Below are positions 12,757-25,426 of a stretch of 64,000 nt of DNA, piece by piece; positions within the stretch are counted from its first letter, which is position 1, and each line of letters begins with the position of its first letter. The position numbers were made by a program, and so were the translations under genes. Below the pieces are notes generated by a model. That model was not told the origin of the DNA. It worked only from the letters and a program-made list of their open reading frames with translations, and searched no databases. The DNA is taken from NCBI GenBank assembly GCA_004794655.1, contig SMMW01000559.1:992001-1056000 (forward strand). Reading direction: 5' to 3'. The DNA comes from Marisa cornuarietis. Its lineage: Eukaryota; Mollusca; Gastropoda; Architaenioglossa; Ampullariidae.

Positions 12757-13564
12757 AACTGACCATGGAGATAGCGGCAAGATAATGTGGAAACAGGAAT
12801 AGTTTTTGTTGGGTTTTTTATTTTTTTTTTGGGGGGGGTTACTAGAAGCTTGACTCTGACATTAAACATTTTTATGAGTATTCGTTGGTATATTAATTTA
12901 TAATGTTATTCATGAGTTTCAAGTTACTATACAGTAGATTGAAAGTCAGCATAATACTGCATTGACTTTTACATCTTTTTATGGTGGTATAAGGGGGGTA
13001 TGACTTATTAATACCTTTGCGATGAAGACTGTTTTATGTTCTGATGTCTACAAACGTGAAATCTTCAAAGTTTGTATTTGATTTTCCATGTGTTTGATGT
13101 CTTATTCTTAATAATATGTAACTGATGAAAAATAGGTTTTATTGTCAGTTGGTTTTTCCATCTGTTCACTTTTCACTCTTAACTGGTAAAGTAAACGAAA
13201 TACCTCCAACTCTTGTCACTGTGTGTTGGTGTCAGTACAATCTTTATTTATTATTTCATTGTAAGATTGTAAGAACATAAGAGTTCATCTTTGATACGTT
13301 GATATAATGCCTGTCAGCTTTGCAGCCCTCACACACACACACACAAGCACTGAATCATTTGACGAATGATTTGCTTCAGTGTCCTGAAAGTACAAATAGT
13401 TTCCCTCCAAAAAATGTCTACAGCATTTTATACTTTTCCTCACGTGATACAAGAGATATTGAACTAATGCCAATCTTAAGCATATGTTTCTTCTTATGCA
13501 ACTGCTTTTTTCGTGTTTAGTTTTCTCTAAGATCTCTAAACCTTTGTTATAGTTATTGGCGATA

Positions 13565-15192
13565 CAGTCGTCCCTCCCTATATTACTTATTGCGGCTTCA
13601 TTGCATCGTGTTTTTAAAAAAATCGAATTCTGTATCGCGGACTTTTCGCTATATCGCGGGATTTTGTGGTAAATATGTTTTTATACATTAAAACCTCGAG
13701 TTTACGTTACTCAAGGGATCGCCAAAAATAAACGTTAAGACGAGGAAAACTTTATAGCAAGGAAACAATTTTATTTGCTTCAGATTACATCCAAATATGT
13801 AGAAGGTATGATTGTGATATGCTGTGCCAATTAAAATGCCTATAATAATCACACAGAAAATATCCTTCACTGAGTCCACTCAAGATCAAATGTCAACAAG
13901 CAGTTTATATTAAAAGTCTGTTTTTCTCCAAGTTCTCTCACATACACACTCTTCCTCGATGACGGGACATACACACTCTTCCTTGTTGACAGGTCCTATA
14001 CGACTTGCTGTTGTTGGGTGGGGGGGGGGTTGACACTGCAGACAGTCCCACTCTTACAGTCTTGTTCACTAGCGTTTATCACACAGACAGCATACATCGA
14101 CGAAACAACTCCGATAGTCATCGGCAGACGAGTGTTCAAGTCAAGAATAATTCACACAATAGGTAAGCATAATCCAGAAAGTTATAAAATCTTTCCAGGA
14201 GAACACATAGCAGCTGGGAATTTCGTAAAGCGAGGAACCACACAGTCACTTATCAATAACAGTCCACTCAGTTGATAGTATTCCTCACAATTAATAGTAT
14301 TCCACACAGCTAATATTCCTCACAGTTAAAAACAATTCTGACTTCTTTCAAATTCTTCTATCCGCCACACTCACTTCTGCTTCTCTTCCAATTCTTAATC
14401 AGCGCCCTCTATCTAAACATCAAATTCAGGGGTGACAATCCCTACTCATAAAAAAATCAACCTCGTTACACCAAACATTCAGGGGTGATAACGCATGTTC
14501 CTAACACATTTTCGTAGTGAAAGTGTTCAATCGGAGTTAGATTACATGCGATATACATTGGAGGGATCAGGAAAGTGAACGTTAAACAGAGGAAATCGTT
14601 AAATCAAGGGATCGAGGATTGAAAAGCATTGGGCTGATAATGGGGCTTTCGCCGGGACCGCCGAAAACGAACGTTATACCAAGGAAATCGTTAAGTCCAG
14701 GATAGCAAAATCGAGGTTTCACTGTATAATATTTAAAATTTTAATTATTTTTTTCTAAAAAAATTTAAAACAATATAAAAATATTAATTCAAACATATTA
14801 AAAGAATATTAAATCGAAATAAAATGCAGTATGTACAGGTATTTCATCAGCGGATAAATACCGTACTGTACACAAAGGAAAGGCAGTATACTGTGCACCA
14901 CTATATACCACTTGCACAAGTTTGCCAGCGTGATGTACACACCACAGTACTGGCTGATGAAATGGAAGGCTACCAACCACAGGATTGTATACCCATATAG
15001 AATTTTACACGAAGGTTTAAGAGTGTAGAAAGTATTTCAGACGATATGAAGTTTTCATAAGTGTAGGAAAGTTTAATAAGAGAGTGGGAAAGGTTTATAA
15101 GTGTGGGAAGGTTTTATAATGCCTTAAAATATGTATAAATAATAAAATAAATATTATCCTGCTACTTCGTGAATTTAGGTGAGGGATCACTG
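13565..15192. mobile_element. Non-autonomous pogo/Tigger-like DNA transposon (outer)
   Basis: The left end is TA then CAGTCGTCCCTCCCTATATT. The right end, read on the other strand, is TA then CAGTGATCCCTCACCTAAAT. The matching terminal repeats and TA target duplication fit Tc1/mariner superfamily elements of the pogo/Tigger kind, as does the TATCGCGG-rich subterminal stretch (13640-13670). No transposase frame is left. A second element is nested inside (13686-14724), so the outer element is the older one and was shorter before that insertion. Confidence 0.75.
13686..14724. mobile_element. Nested DNA transposon with AAACCTCGA terminal repeats
   Basis: It is bounded by TA on both sides. The left end is CATTAAAACCTCGAGTTTAC; the right end in reverse complement is CAGTGAAACCTCGATTTTGC. 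Longer subterminal similarity follows on both sides (CAAGGGATCGCC, AACGTTAAGACGAGG against AACGATTTCCTTGG). It has no transposase and looks like a MITE-sized internal deletion derivative. A 27-28-bp tandem duplication (ACATACACACTCTTCC units) sits at about 13938-13992. Confidence 0.75.
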
Positions 15193-15492
15193 TATTCCTT
15201 CAACAACCATATGTATGACAGCAGGGCTGTGGGGGATCTTCAGTAGCGTGCATAAGGCTTCGTCTGTTGATTAACAGCGAAGTATTATAGAGTTTTTCAT
15301 CTGTTATTCATCAACGTCTTTCTTAACCTCAGCTCTTGGTTGTTTAAGACTTTGGTACTTCCACATCGATGAAGACAAAGTACAGTGTACCCCAGCGTGC
15401 CTGGTCGTCGCACATCCCTTTAAACCGTAATAGGTACAGTTACTAGTTTCCACTTCTGATCGACCAGTCACGCCTACTTAAACTTTCATTAT

Positions 15493-15605
15493 GGCCGAAT
15501 GGTGAACTGTCCGTCTTCTTCGGTAAGTCGTGAAAATGAAAGAGCTGGCAATTTTAATCATAGCAATCAGACAGAGACAGGCCGCCTAGGTTCGAATGAC
15601 GCGTG
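15493..15605 (+). other. tRNA-like relic (possible SINE head)
   Basis: A perfect Pol III A-box match (TGGCCGAATGG near 15493) is followed about 95 bp later by a partial B box (GGTTCGAATGA near 15590). The spacing is too long for a normal tRNA and no cloverleaf closes, so it is better read as the head of an old tRNA-derived SINE. The rest of 15195-16630 holds nothing I can identify. Confidence 0.35.
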
Positions 15606-16654
15606 CAAAGAGCTATCCGTAATTTTCTCTGAACTTTAATCACGTCCATAGCCTTTGCCCGTTTTTTCTTTCAAGAAGAATGTTCTTATTATTTTATTTT
15701 TCCCCTCAGCTTTTTAAGACTGTGGTACTTTGACGAATGTGACACTGCGTTAATTGAACTGTCTCCACGTTTCCTTGCAATGTCTCCATGTTTGACTGAA
15801 TTAACTGAACTGTCTCCATCTTTCATTACTTCTATCGTGTTCTTGGTAGACGATGGTCTACCCGGTCGACTGCAGTGCCGTTCTTTTCTAAAGTAAATAG
15901 CAAAGTCTGTACTCATTGTAGTTTGTGGTGACATCATGTTTTTTTTTAAAGGGACAGAAATGGTTTAGTAGAACTTAGAGTGTTCTACATTAGTTTCTGA
16001 AAGAACTTTACCCTTAGTGACAGTTCTATGAACAATGTAATTAAGGAAGATTTTTCTTTGGGTTGCATTCTAATATCGTGTGGATTTTCAGACGAGAGGA
16101 TAAAGCGTGATGAAAGATAAAGAATTTCTTGGCCTGTTAATAATTGCTTTCAAGCGCGCACACTTATGCCTAAGCCTCTCAAAACCAAATTATGTTTTAA
16201 TAGCCACCAGCATTAGACCGCCAGTAAATCGAGTGGATGTGAAGAATTACCTCCCGGCTTTTCCTATCTAGATTCACCATAATAATTTGAGGAGAAAAGA
16301 AGCTTTTTCGAAGCATCTTGGCTTATCCCAATCTTCTCTGTGTTTGCCGTTAAGCAGCCTCTCTATGTAGCGCACACTCGACCATCAAAACTGGGTGTCG
16401 TGACCAAAAGTGACCTACTGAGAAAGTGTTTTGAGGTTAGGTATTTGGCCCTGTTGTAGTCTACACGCTAGTGACTTAGAGCCTGAGGAAAGTAACCTAT
16501 AACCTTGTCTGGGATGCATTGTTGCTAGAAACAAGAAGGGGTGGGGGGCAAAAGAATTAGAGAGCAGACGGGTTTGGGAGCAGTTGACTACGAGAGCGTG
16601 TAAATAAAACATACATACAAGGGAAAGGTCATCCCATAACTTTGTTCAGGTCGT

Positions 16655-16885
16655 TGGGGAGTGAGGTGTTAGAGACCCCACTTTTCTCGGGGCCAGCTTT
16701 TACATGAGGGTGGTGCCAATCTCCTAACCCTCGCTGCCTTACCTTCCCCAACCCTCTAAGGAGTCAGGTACCCATTCCCGTCAGCTGGGTCGACTGGGGG
16801 AAGTATGCTGCGCTTATCGGGAATTGAACCAGCGCGCCCTCGGTTCGGACGCCAGCGCTCTAACCACTCGGACATCCGCTTCCCC
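16655..16885 (-). mobile_element. tRNA-derived SINE, family C
   Basis: Read on the minus strand, the element begins GGGGAAGCGGATGTCCGAGT, continues with an A-box-like GAGTGGTTAGAGCGC and then a B box (GGTTCAATTCC), as in a serine-type tRNA. A GC-rich unrelated body of about 150 bp follows. No simple tail or clear target duplication was seen, so it may be truncated at its 3' end. Pol III promoter activity is inferred only. Confidence 0.75.
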
Positions 16886-17429
16886 TAAGGTGTGTGTTGA
16901 GACGATATTACAATGGATGGAACTTTTTTCTTCCCTTGTTCCTTTTCGGCAGAAAGTTTTCAACAGCTGATTGTAAAAATGCTCAGTCAAGACAGTAGAA
17001 CTTGTCCCTTTGCCTGTGTTGCGTTAGTAAGAATTTTAGTGCATTTGCAAGAGTTTTAAGTTTAAAAAACTTATTTCTTTATTATTTCACCTGATAGCAA
17101 ACGGAATTCGCGCTAATTTAGAATTCTTTTAACAAAATGTAATTCTATGAGAAAAACGTATTCTGTAGTTTCCTTGTAGTAAATCCTTTTAAAAGAGCTC
17201 AAGTTTCATTGTCGATAAAACTGTGGGAAGTTTCCAGGCAAAATACAAAATTTATAAATAGTTCTTGTGACACTAATAATTGTCGATTAACTTATGACGA
17301 ATAAACAGGTTAGAAGATAGAACCATAAAGTCACTTACGATAATGTTTTATTTTTCTTCATCATCTGAGTAAAATTGGTCATAGCCACAGCAGGACGTAC
17401 CTCGACTCTACAAAACCAGCCCCAGTATT

Positions 17430-17503
17430 CATGAAGTGAAGGTAAGTCGTTACCCCTGGGGTAAAATGGGGAAATCAAGGAAAAACGTCCTGTCTCCGCA
17501 ATT
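17430..17503 (+). repeat. Interspersed repeat family D, copy 2
   Basis: It carries the same blocks as the copy at 7450: GAAGGTAAGTCGTTACCCC, AAATGGGGAAATCAAGG and AAAACGTCCTGTCTCCG. 16886-17429 and 17504-18452 contain no other feature I can support. Confidence 0.65.
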
Positions 17504-18453
17504 ACGACGAAAAGGATGTTATTTTATGCTTTGTTATCATTTCTCCCCTCACTCCACATTCGATCACTGTCACCTGCACTACATGCACCCATAAAAAAGC
17601 GCACACGCACACAAATAATATATTTAACATTTCAAAGAAGTTAATTGATTTACATTGGCATGATACTGTCATGACTACAACAGGGTGTTTCTTGTGAACA
17701 TTTGGAGATGTAAAAGAATTTGAGACTGATGATGGGCAGCACAATAGCTATCTGTTCAGCTGATCTCAGACACTGCATCTGCATCATTGAATATGAAATA
17801 GTTTTTGGTCCAAGAACACTTTCCTAGAAATTAAAAGATTCAACTGTACCTTCACTATTAGATTGAATAAACTTACAGGGTATTTCTATATATCTAATAC
17901 ATATCAGTATATACTTAAACAAAGGAGAAAGAGAATTATGTACATGCCATGCTACTGTGAAAGTGATGTGGCGAACATTCACCAGTTTGCTTAGTAATGG
18001 CGCATAAGGTGTTTAACATATTTCTTCCTTTCTTTCAAAGTTTCTGGAAAAGCAGGGTCTGCAGCCTCTGTCACCCTTTTTTTTCAAGAGGCAACAGACT
18101 GCAACTTCTCTCCTGCCTCTCGCAAGTAAATAAAAATAGTCATTTGAAAACAAAATCGCATATCAATCACCCAAACCATTAGATCATTTTGATTTTGGGA
18201 TGGGATGATGACTTAGGGAAAGCGCCTGGTTGTAAACAATCATTGTAGATTAAAGTTCGCAGCTGTATTTTAGTGCTCTTGCTAAAATGGGATGCTTACT
18301 TTCACCCTCCTTTCGCTGCAGGTGCTTTAGAAACACTGTCAATGTAGTGTTTCATTTAAAGCCCCAAACAGGTTTTTGAAACCAAATTTTAAACAACATT
18401 TTATTTAATATTCCCGCACTTTTCACATTATCACACAAGTCAAAAGTTACATA

Positions 18454-18560
18454 CAATCAAACCTCGGTTCTCGTCGATAATCCTAAACTGACGAAAACCG
18501 AGGGATCTATTATTTCCAGACAGCCCACCTTTTGGCATAACATGCTTTTCAAAATCTTAT
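18454..18560 (+). mobile_element. Terminal fragment of a pogo/Tigger-like element
   Basis: After a TA, the sequence CAATCAAACCTCGGTTCTCG closely resembles the ends of the nested transposon at 13686-14724 and of Tigger-type elements. An internal GAAAACCGAGGGATCTATT follows. The opposite end was not found, so the right border is arbitrary. Confidence 0.5.
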
Positions 18561-18932
18561 TTAAGTCAAACTTTTTGTACTACCGAGAGTATTTTTGTAT
18601 ACTAAATCTTTTTAGTCTAAGTAAATTGTGTTACCTTGAGAAATAATTCTTGATGTATTTTCCTATCTGTTCATTGTGAAAAAATAACTCAGTAGAGCAT
18701 CTATTGCTCCGGATACGAAACCTGCAAAGTTTGAAAGCCTAGAAATAAACTATACGCACTAGAACGTTTCTTTTTTCTTCTTTTTTTTTTTTTGAACGCA
18801 GCACCACTCTCTAGAGACGTTAGCAACAGCACTGCTTCGTACGTGGCACGGTGGTCTAAAAAATCTTGCAGGCTCAGCCCAGTGCGGCCACAGACTGCCC
18901 TATCCCCAAGGCAAAGTGCCAGAGGCAGTAGT

Positions 18933-19200
18933 TTTGAAGTAAGGGTAAGTTGTTGCCTTGGGGGAACCTGGGGAAACTCAAGGACAAGTGTCTTGTTTCC
19001 GAAGTTATAAAGCGGTGTCCAGATCCACGTGTTGTTCTACCCCTGGATCCATAGTTATTAAGCGGTGGCAAAGGTGTCCTTTGTACAGAAACATGAAGTA
19101 GTGTCCACTGGGTCAGGACAACAAGATAACTTCGGAAACAAGACGTTTGTCCTTGAGTTCCCCCATTTTGTCCTGGGAAGGCGACTATCTCTGGCTTCAT
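18933..19200. repeat. Hairpin formed by two inverted family D copies
   Basis: Arm 1 (18933-19009) and arm 2 (19125-19200) are diverged reverse complements. The best shared block is the CAAGGACA.G.GTCTTGTTTC stretch followed by CGAAGTTAT. The loop of about 115 bp includes GCGGTGTCCAGATCC, also present after the copy at 7450. It may be two independent insertions in opposite orientation, or a single fold-back element whose half-units are scattered elsewhere. Confidence 0.7.
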
Positions 19201-19494
19201 AACAGCGCCTCCTGGAGCTGTGGACGAAGGCGGGTGGGGAACTACACGGAAAAGGACTTCCGCCACACTCCCAGCTTTGGGACATCTTTCTGCACGGAGA
19301 TTCTACTGGCTACTGCACAGACGTCGAACGCAAAAGAAGAAATCGTTGAGCTAGCAGCACTAGAACTTCTTTGTTATCGTGGTGATGCCGATAGCACTAA
19401 TGTTGTTGGCGATGGCTGTGGGAGTATTTGAGAGAGTATGTGTTATGAGCGTGGAGAACTGCTCTTACTAAACCAGTAGTTCGCAGGCACTGGC

Positions 19495-20393
19495 AGCTTT
19501 GAAGTGAATACTTCTGTTAAGCGCTTTTTCAAAACTCACATTGCGGATGATCTGAGCTGGAAGGGCTGGAAAAGTGTCGATGATGCTAAGCTGTTTATAG
19601 TAAATACGCTGTACAAACATCTGGAGAAACCTAAAGCTCATGCCAGGCTTCTCTTTGCTGATTTTTCTTCTGCTTTTAACACTGTGCAACCTCACTTGTT
19701 AGCGGAGAATCTAGTCTCAGACTTCCATCTCTCCCGCCAACTAACTCTCTGGATTCTGGACTTTTTAACAAACAGACAGCAGAGAGTCTCTGTTAATGGT
19801 CTTCTCTCAGACCCTGTTGTCACCTGTACATCAGTACTATCCATGCTGACGCCATCGAGGTAGTCGACTCGGACAAATATTTAGGTACCTTCTTTGACAA
19901 CAAGCTTATATGCGACATCAACACTGACATAATCCTCCGTAAGAGTCAACCCGTCAACCCGCCTGTACCTCCTACGGAAACTCAAATCTTTCTCTGTCAG
20001 CTCTGTCATCCTCACTCGGTTCTATCAGTCCTTCATTGAAAGTCTCATCACTTGTTCTTTCATCTCCTGGTTTCACATCCTCTCCCTAGGGAACAGGAAT
20101 AGTCTTGTCTCTCTTGTTAATATCTGTTCTAAGATCACTGGAATCAGGCAGAGGGACTGGGCAGCTTTCTGTCATCAGCAAATCATTAGGAGAGAGAGAA
20201 AAAAAATAATTTTAACACGTATACATTATCTCCTTTAATATCATGTATATGTCTGTATTATTTCTTTTTATATCATGTATATGTATGTATTATCTCTTTA
20301 TTTCACGAATGCATTACTGCTAGTACGAGCACTATTTGGAATTGCCCTTGGAGATAAATAAAGTATTGTATTGTATTGTATTGAGCTCGCTGT
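19495..20393 (+). pseudogene. Rex1/CR1-like LINE, internally deleted, with 3' end
   Basis: Residues DDAKLFIVNTLYKHLE and then RLLFADFSSAFNTVQPHLL (RT motif A region) and LDFLTNRQQRVSVNG are encoded from about 19570 to 19810. The frame then jumps from VVTCT directly to AIEVVDSDKYLGTFFDN, so motifs B and C are missing: an internal deletion. The C-terminal part continues with a frameshift (LKSFSVSSVILTRFYQSF). The 3' end is GGAATTGCCCTTGGAGATAA, then AATAAAGTATTGTATTGTATTG, the pentanucleotide tail typical of Rex1/CR1-like elements. It cannot move by itself. Confidence 0.8.
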
Positions 20394-21486
20394 TTCGCAT
20401 CTTACATTCCAGAAAGGCCTCTCTATGCATCAATCAGGGTGGCAACCCAAAAAAGCATCTGCTAGTAAAAGCAGGCATGCTGTTTACAAACAACAAGACA
20501 ACTTTGCCTGAGTAGTCATAGCACACGTCAAACATGTCACGTGACAGTGAACACAACACAAAACACACACACTGCACCAGCGCTGACAAAGTGTGTCATT
20601 AGTAAAACAACAAAAGATCGAGTGACATCTGATGCACAGAGCAGCCGTCGCAAACTGCAGCGATAATCATCCTTACACACTCCAGGACAATCTGACCCAT
20701 GAAGGTCACGTCCATTAATTACAACCCTGACCCCATTTGAACACCTAAAATAGCAACTTTACGAGGAATTATGGGCATTTTCTGCGTCAGCTGTAGGGAG
20801 GAAAAGGCAGTGAAACTACTAAATAAATGTGTATTCTACAGAAACTGGTATAACAGTTTTAAATTGTTCGAAAATATATATATATATATGTATTATATAG
20901 TCTAATGCTCAGAAAGATTAGACAAGCTAACCCCAGGTGACATATGTCGGGCAGTGACTATATAAATGACAACAATGCAGTCGAAATATATCGTCTGCAC
21001 AGCATGTCAACGTGCTTTGCACAACCTCACCTCACAGTGGTGTATATATATATATCATGCCATCAAACAACGTACGTCATGCGCCACCATATGTACATCG
21101 TCACCCCATCACACATATCACTCGATCATCATGGGCGATGTTGCATAGCCAGTCACATCGCCAGTCGCGCCTGCAGCAACTCTCGCGCATGATAGAGGCT
21201 TTTTGATGCTCTTCAAGTTAACTTATAAACTTTGTCAGCCAACAGCAAATATATATCGGTAGACACTCGACAGTGGAAAAAGCTGTCGAAAGTACTTCGA
21301 CGGTATCTCGAGTCTTCTTCAAGTGGATAAGGGCATATAGACCTTCTTTTCCATGGGAATGGCAGTAACTGCATGTGTACGTAATGGATAGAGGGTTTGG
21401 GACTTGGGAGGGGTGGAGTATCCAAGGCATGTTTATCGCCACACGAAAGTAGGCCAGCTGGGGCTATAAAAACGCTCGCATTTCAA
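20394..21486. other. No gene seen; TA-rich tracts
   Basis: Contains (TA)n tracts near 20872-20890 and 21043-21052. No frame shows coding character; the tandem short ORFs at 20944-21206 are in low-complexity CAT/CAC-rich sequence. Confidence 0.55.
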
Positions 21487-21500
21487 GGATCATCTTGTGG

Positions 21501-21729
21501 GCCCCCGGTAGTGTAGTGGTTAAAACACTCGCTTGTCACCACTGCAGTGAGCTGCTCAGGGTTCAGATCTCGTCTCGGGACACTCTCTGTATGTGACACC
21601 TGTTCGCAGGGCTGGGCGGCGGGGGTTTTCTCCGGGTACTCCGGTTTCCTCCCCCCTCCCTTTCCCCCCATAGTGCGAAATCACCGCAAGGTGGAAGCAC
21701 TTTCCAACTAAATAAACAACAACAACAAC
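21501..21729 (+). mobile_element. Young tRNA-derived SINE, family A, with perfect target duplication
   Basis: The 229-bp body is flanked by a perfect 14-bp direct repeat, GGATCATCTTGTGG (21487-21500 and 21730-21743). It begins GCCCCCGGTAGTGTAGTGG (A box TAGTGTAGTGG), has a B-box-like GGTTCAGATCTCG, a G/C-rich body and a 3' tail ending in (AAC)n. The intact duplication suggests a recent LINE-assisted insertion. Confidence 0.9.
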
Positions 21730-21743
21730 GGATCATCTTGTGG

Positions 21744-21871
21744 TGTTCTACGAAGTCTTTCTGCTGGCAGTTTTCTTCTGGTACACCAGTTCCCGCCACT
21801 TTCATCATCCCTTTCCTCCGTAGTGCGATATCCCAAGTCGGAAGCACTTATCAAATATACTAAACAATAAG
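21744..21871 (+). mobile_element. Older 3' fragment of SINE family A
   Basis: GGCAGTTTTCTTCTGGTACA through GTCGGAAGCACTTATCAAAT aligns with the second half of the SINE directly upstream (GGGGGTTTTCTCCGGGTACT through AGGTGGAAGCACTTTCCAAC). It is 5'-truncated and clearly more diverged, so two insertions of different age sit side by side. Confidence 0.7.
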
Positions 21872-22357
21872 CGCTCACTGACACCATCACCAGGGAAGGC
21901 CAGCCTGGTGTGACTAAATACCAGCTATACTTCCCTTGAAGCACATCGCAGGCTGTGCTTAGTCTCTCCCGTGAACATGTAAGTAGATATACGTAAACAT
22001 GCTTTTCGGTCTTTCGTTTTATACTTTAATTTTATCGATAGTGAAACCGCATACACACTGGCACACCATAAATGACGCTCGATCGTTTGTCCTGGAAATT
22101 GGAGCCCCTCAGGCGGACAAGTGCAGCAGGTACATAGAATACACGATGTATCCTTTGTGTCACGGCTACAGTAGCTGACACAGAGGTCTATATCTTAACA
22201 CCAGTATGACCCTTACTGATGTTTACCTCAGTGCTAGATCAAGTACACAGAGCTGTGAAAGAACAATATAATTGAGCGTTACTTGGAGTTGTGATGACCC
22301 CTCATTCAGTAACCGACTATGTGCACCAGCTAGCTGAGCGTTTTGTGACAGATGCTA

Positions 22358-22470
22358 GGACAGTATAGTGAATGGTATAAGACACTTGCATGTCACCAAG
22401 ACAAGACTGATCTGACTGTTGTGGGTTGAGCTGACTGTTATCTGTGGATGTAACGTGATTCTAGGCCTGC
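22358..22470 (+). mobile_element. Degraded SINE head, probably family A
   Basis: AGTATAGTGAATGGTATAAG then ACACTTGCATGTCACC corresponds to the A-box region of family A (GTAGTGTAGTGGTTAAAACA then CTCGCTTGTCACC), followed by a weak B-box-like GGGTTGAGCTGAC. Heavily diverged. The rest of 21872-23118 shows no gene. Confidence 0.4.
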
Positions 22471-23119
22471 ATGGCTTTTGGATGTTTGTTCAGAGCACAC
22501 CATTGTTCTGATGCCTCTTTAAAAAAAAAAAAAAGTTATGGGTCAATATAGCCCAGCAATTGTGGGTCAGGTCAACATCGTCAGCATCTCCATCTATACA
22601 GCCAAAGGCTACAACAACAAATTGTAAACAGATGATAAGAACAATAACCAAAGACAGCAATATTACAAGATATCTTTTCAAATTAGAGTAAAACAAAGTA
22701 AAAGAATTATAACTTGGTGCATGTTATAATACTGGTCATTGCCAGGCATGCCAATATTGGAGGAAATAGTTTTGTTGCATAAACACTTTAAACTAAAAGA
22801 TGGAAATAAGAGTTGATAATAAGAAAACTAAAATATAAAATCAGTTCTAGACACCCTTCTTGTAATAATTTAACTCAGAGATGACATTGTTCAAATCTTT
22901 TTTATGGGTATTAATTTTTATAGTTACTTGTATCTTTAAAAAATATTTACTTTAGCCACAGATGTGGCAGATACAGTTATGTGTTATATCTGGTCTATTG
23001 ATGCTAAAAATGCTTTTGTCGTTGTTATTTGAAGATTTTGTTTTGGCAAATTCAAGAAAAGATAAAGGCAGCTTATAGCTACAAATTTTTTCAACAGAAA
23101 CTGTTGGGAATTTTGCAGG

Positions 23120-25391
23120 ATGCATTTGCAGCAAATTTTTCACCACTTTGGAAATGAACTTAGCCATTCAGCCACTGCCCTATATGGTCATTCACTGCCA
23201 ATGTTCAGAAGTCATATACAGTCAAAGACACCAATTCTGCAAACTTTTCCAGTGACTTTGCTGAGGACAGTCAGACGTCTGCATCTGCTAGATGTTCAAA
23301 CATCATTCAGAGACTACGAATCTGAGCGCCGCACATTTAACCTGGTTGCTCCACAGCGATTTAATTTTGCACGTGATGTTGTTGATGTTTGGGCATTTGC
23401 AGAAAAAGTGAGCACAATCTTCAGTATCAATCTTCCCTATACTCAAATGATTAATTAAACTTTTTCAGATGTAATAAAATGATATATTCACTAGGTTACA
23501 TATCCTTTATTTTGCTTCTGCAAATTTAAAATAATTGATCCATATTAGTCGTGAAATATTTAGATCGATGAGAAGAAGCAGGGTGTACATAATGCAGTTA
23601 GTATAGCTGGAAGGTTAACACATAGCAGTCAGCTAAAATGCTGAGTGATACCTAGCTGAGTGCTATAGGTACTAGCCATTCTATTACTGACTAGTTGAAT
23701 ACCGCACATCTAGTCCTATCTCTCTTGAATAATGCTTTTACTAAAATAGCTAGAATAATGCTTTTACTAAAATCAGAATGTGTCATCAATTAAAAATGTT
23801 TTTGTCTTGTACAACTGTGTTATACACTTGAATCTGAGAAAGGCTGAATCAGAATTCTCTCTCCTGTCAAAATAGGGGGAGATGGGCTATGTAAATAAAC
23901 AAAAATTAACCCTCATTGAGCAGCCAGTCAGAACTTATACAGTGTAACACTGTCAAAGATGTTCCTGAAACCAAATTGTCTTTCTTGACTGAGAAACTTG
24001 CTAGGTTGTTGAGGATTTAATGTCTAGACAGGCAAGAGAGACAGCAAACTTCCTGCATTGTGGTGGATAGATGACACCGGTAAACAACTCACCTACACAT
24101 TTCAGAATCTCTCTCAGCTCTCACAAAGGTGAGTAAGCCTAAAGGTGACTTTATACAAATAAGTCAGTATGTGATCTGTGTCTGTGTGTGTTTTCAGATG
24201 GAGGAAATGAGAGAGAAAGTATTTGTATTCTAATGAGAAATGGTTTAAAGTACAGTCTAGTTTAAATGTCCAAATATTTTTATCAATTTTAAAACATGTC
24301 CATGGTCAACTTCTGGTCTGTAATATATTTTGATAATAATCCTGCCTCCCTGACAATTTACATTTTTTAAAACTTAAAAAATTTCAGGTCATCAGTTTGG
24401 TAAAATGGGTCATTCTCTTTATTACCAAACTTTTTTTATCATCTGATTGTTATTTAGAAAATGATTGTTAAATGCAATATTATTTTTTGATGACATTTTT
24501 TAAAAATTAGGATAGCCAATGTGCTCTCGGGCCCCTGCGGACTGATGCCTAAAGATCGTGTCATTATAATCTTGCCACGCATTCCAGAATGGTGGTTGAT
24601 CAACCTGGCCTGCATTAGATCAGGTAAACATTTGCACAGATCTCTTAATGAGTTAAGGGGAAACACATACTTTTAATCCAGTTGTGTGCTCTGAGGCACC
24701 CTCGATTTAAAGACTGATTAAATGACTTGGAAATACTTGTTCTCTTTATCTAAAAAATTACAACAGAAAAGGCAGGATTCTTATACAAGAACTTTTTCCG
24801 GGTGCCATTACTTTCAGCAGACCAAGCTTTGCTCTAGCTCTTGTCGTAAATTTAATCCAGAGGGCTGGAATCTAACCAGACTGTTCTGTATCTGGACATG
24901 ATCGGTTTGTTAAACAGGTTGTCACCGTAGGACTGTGCAAAAGAGTTTCATATTTTTCTTTTTTCATGTTCTCTAGACTTTGTGTTCATTGCTGTTACAA
25001 ATACTTATTAATTGCTTGTGAAAATTTTGCAGGAATTGTCCTTAGCCCAGGTACCACATTGCTGAGAACCAAAGACATTCAACTGCGTCTCCAGTCTTCA
25101 GGGGCCAAATGCATTATAGCTGATGCTAGCTCAGTGGAGAACATTGAACAGGTGTGCTTGTCTTTTATTCTTCATTAGTTTCATTATTGCATATATATTA
25201 ATCTATGCATGCATCTTTGTCACATTGCAAGCATAGATTATTTATGTTCAACGTTTGTTACAATGAGAAGAACAGTGGAAAGGGAGATGAAAAGAAAGGG
25301 CTAGACATGGGGTCGCCTGGAGCGAGTTTCAGCTGATTGACATCAGTGGCAAAGCTCTGGTTGAGGCCTTATGTGCAACTAGCACGAAGAG

Positions 25392-25426
<35 letters not shown>

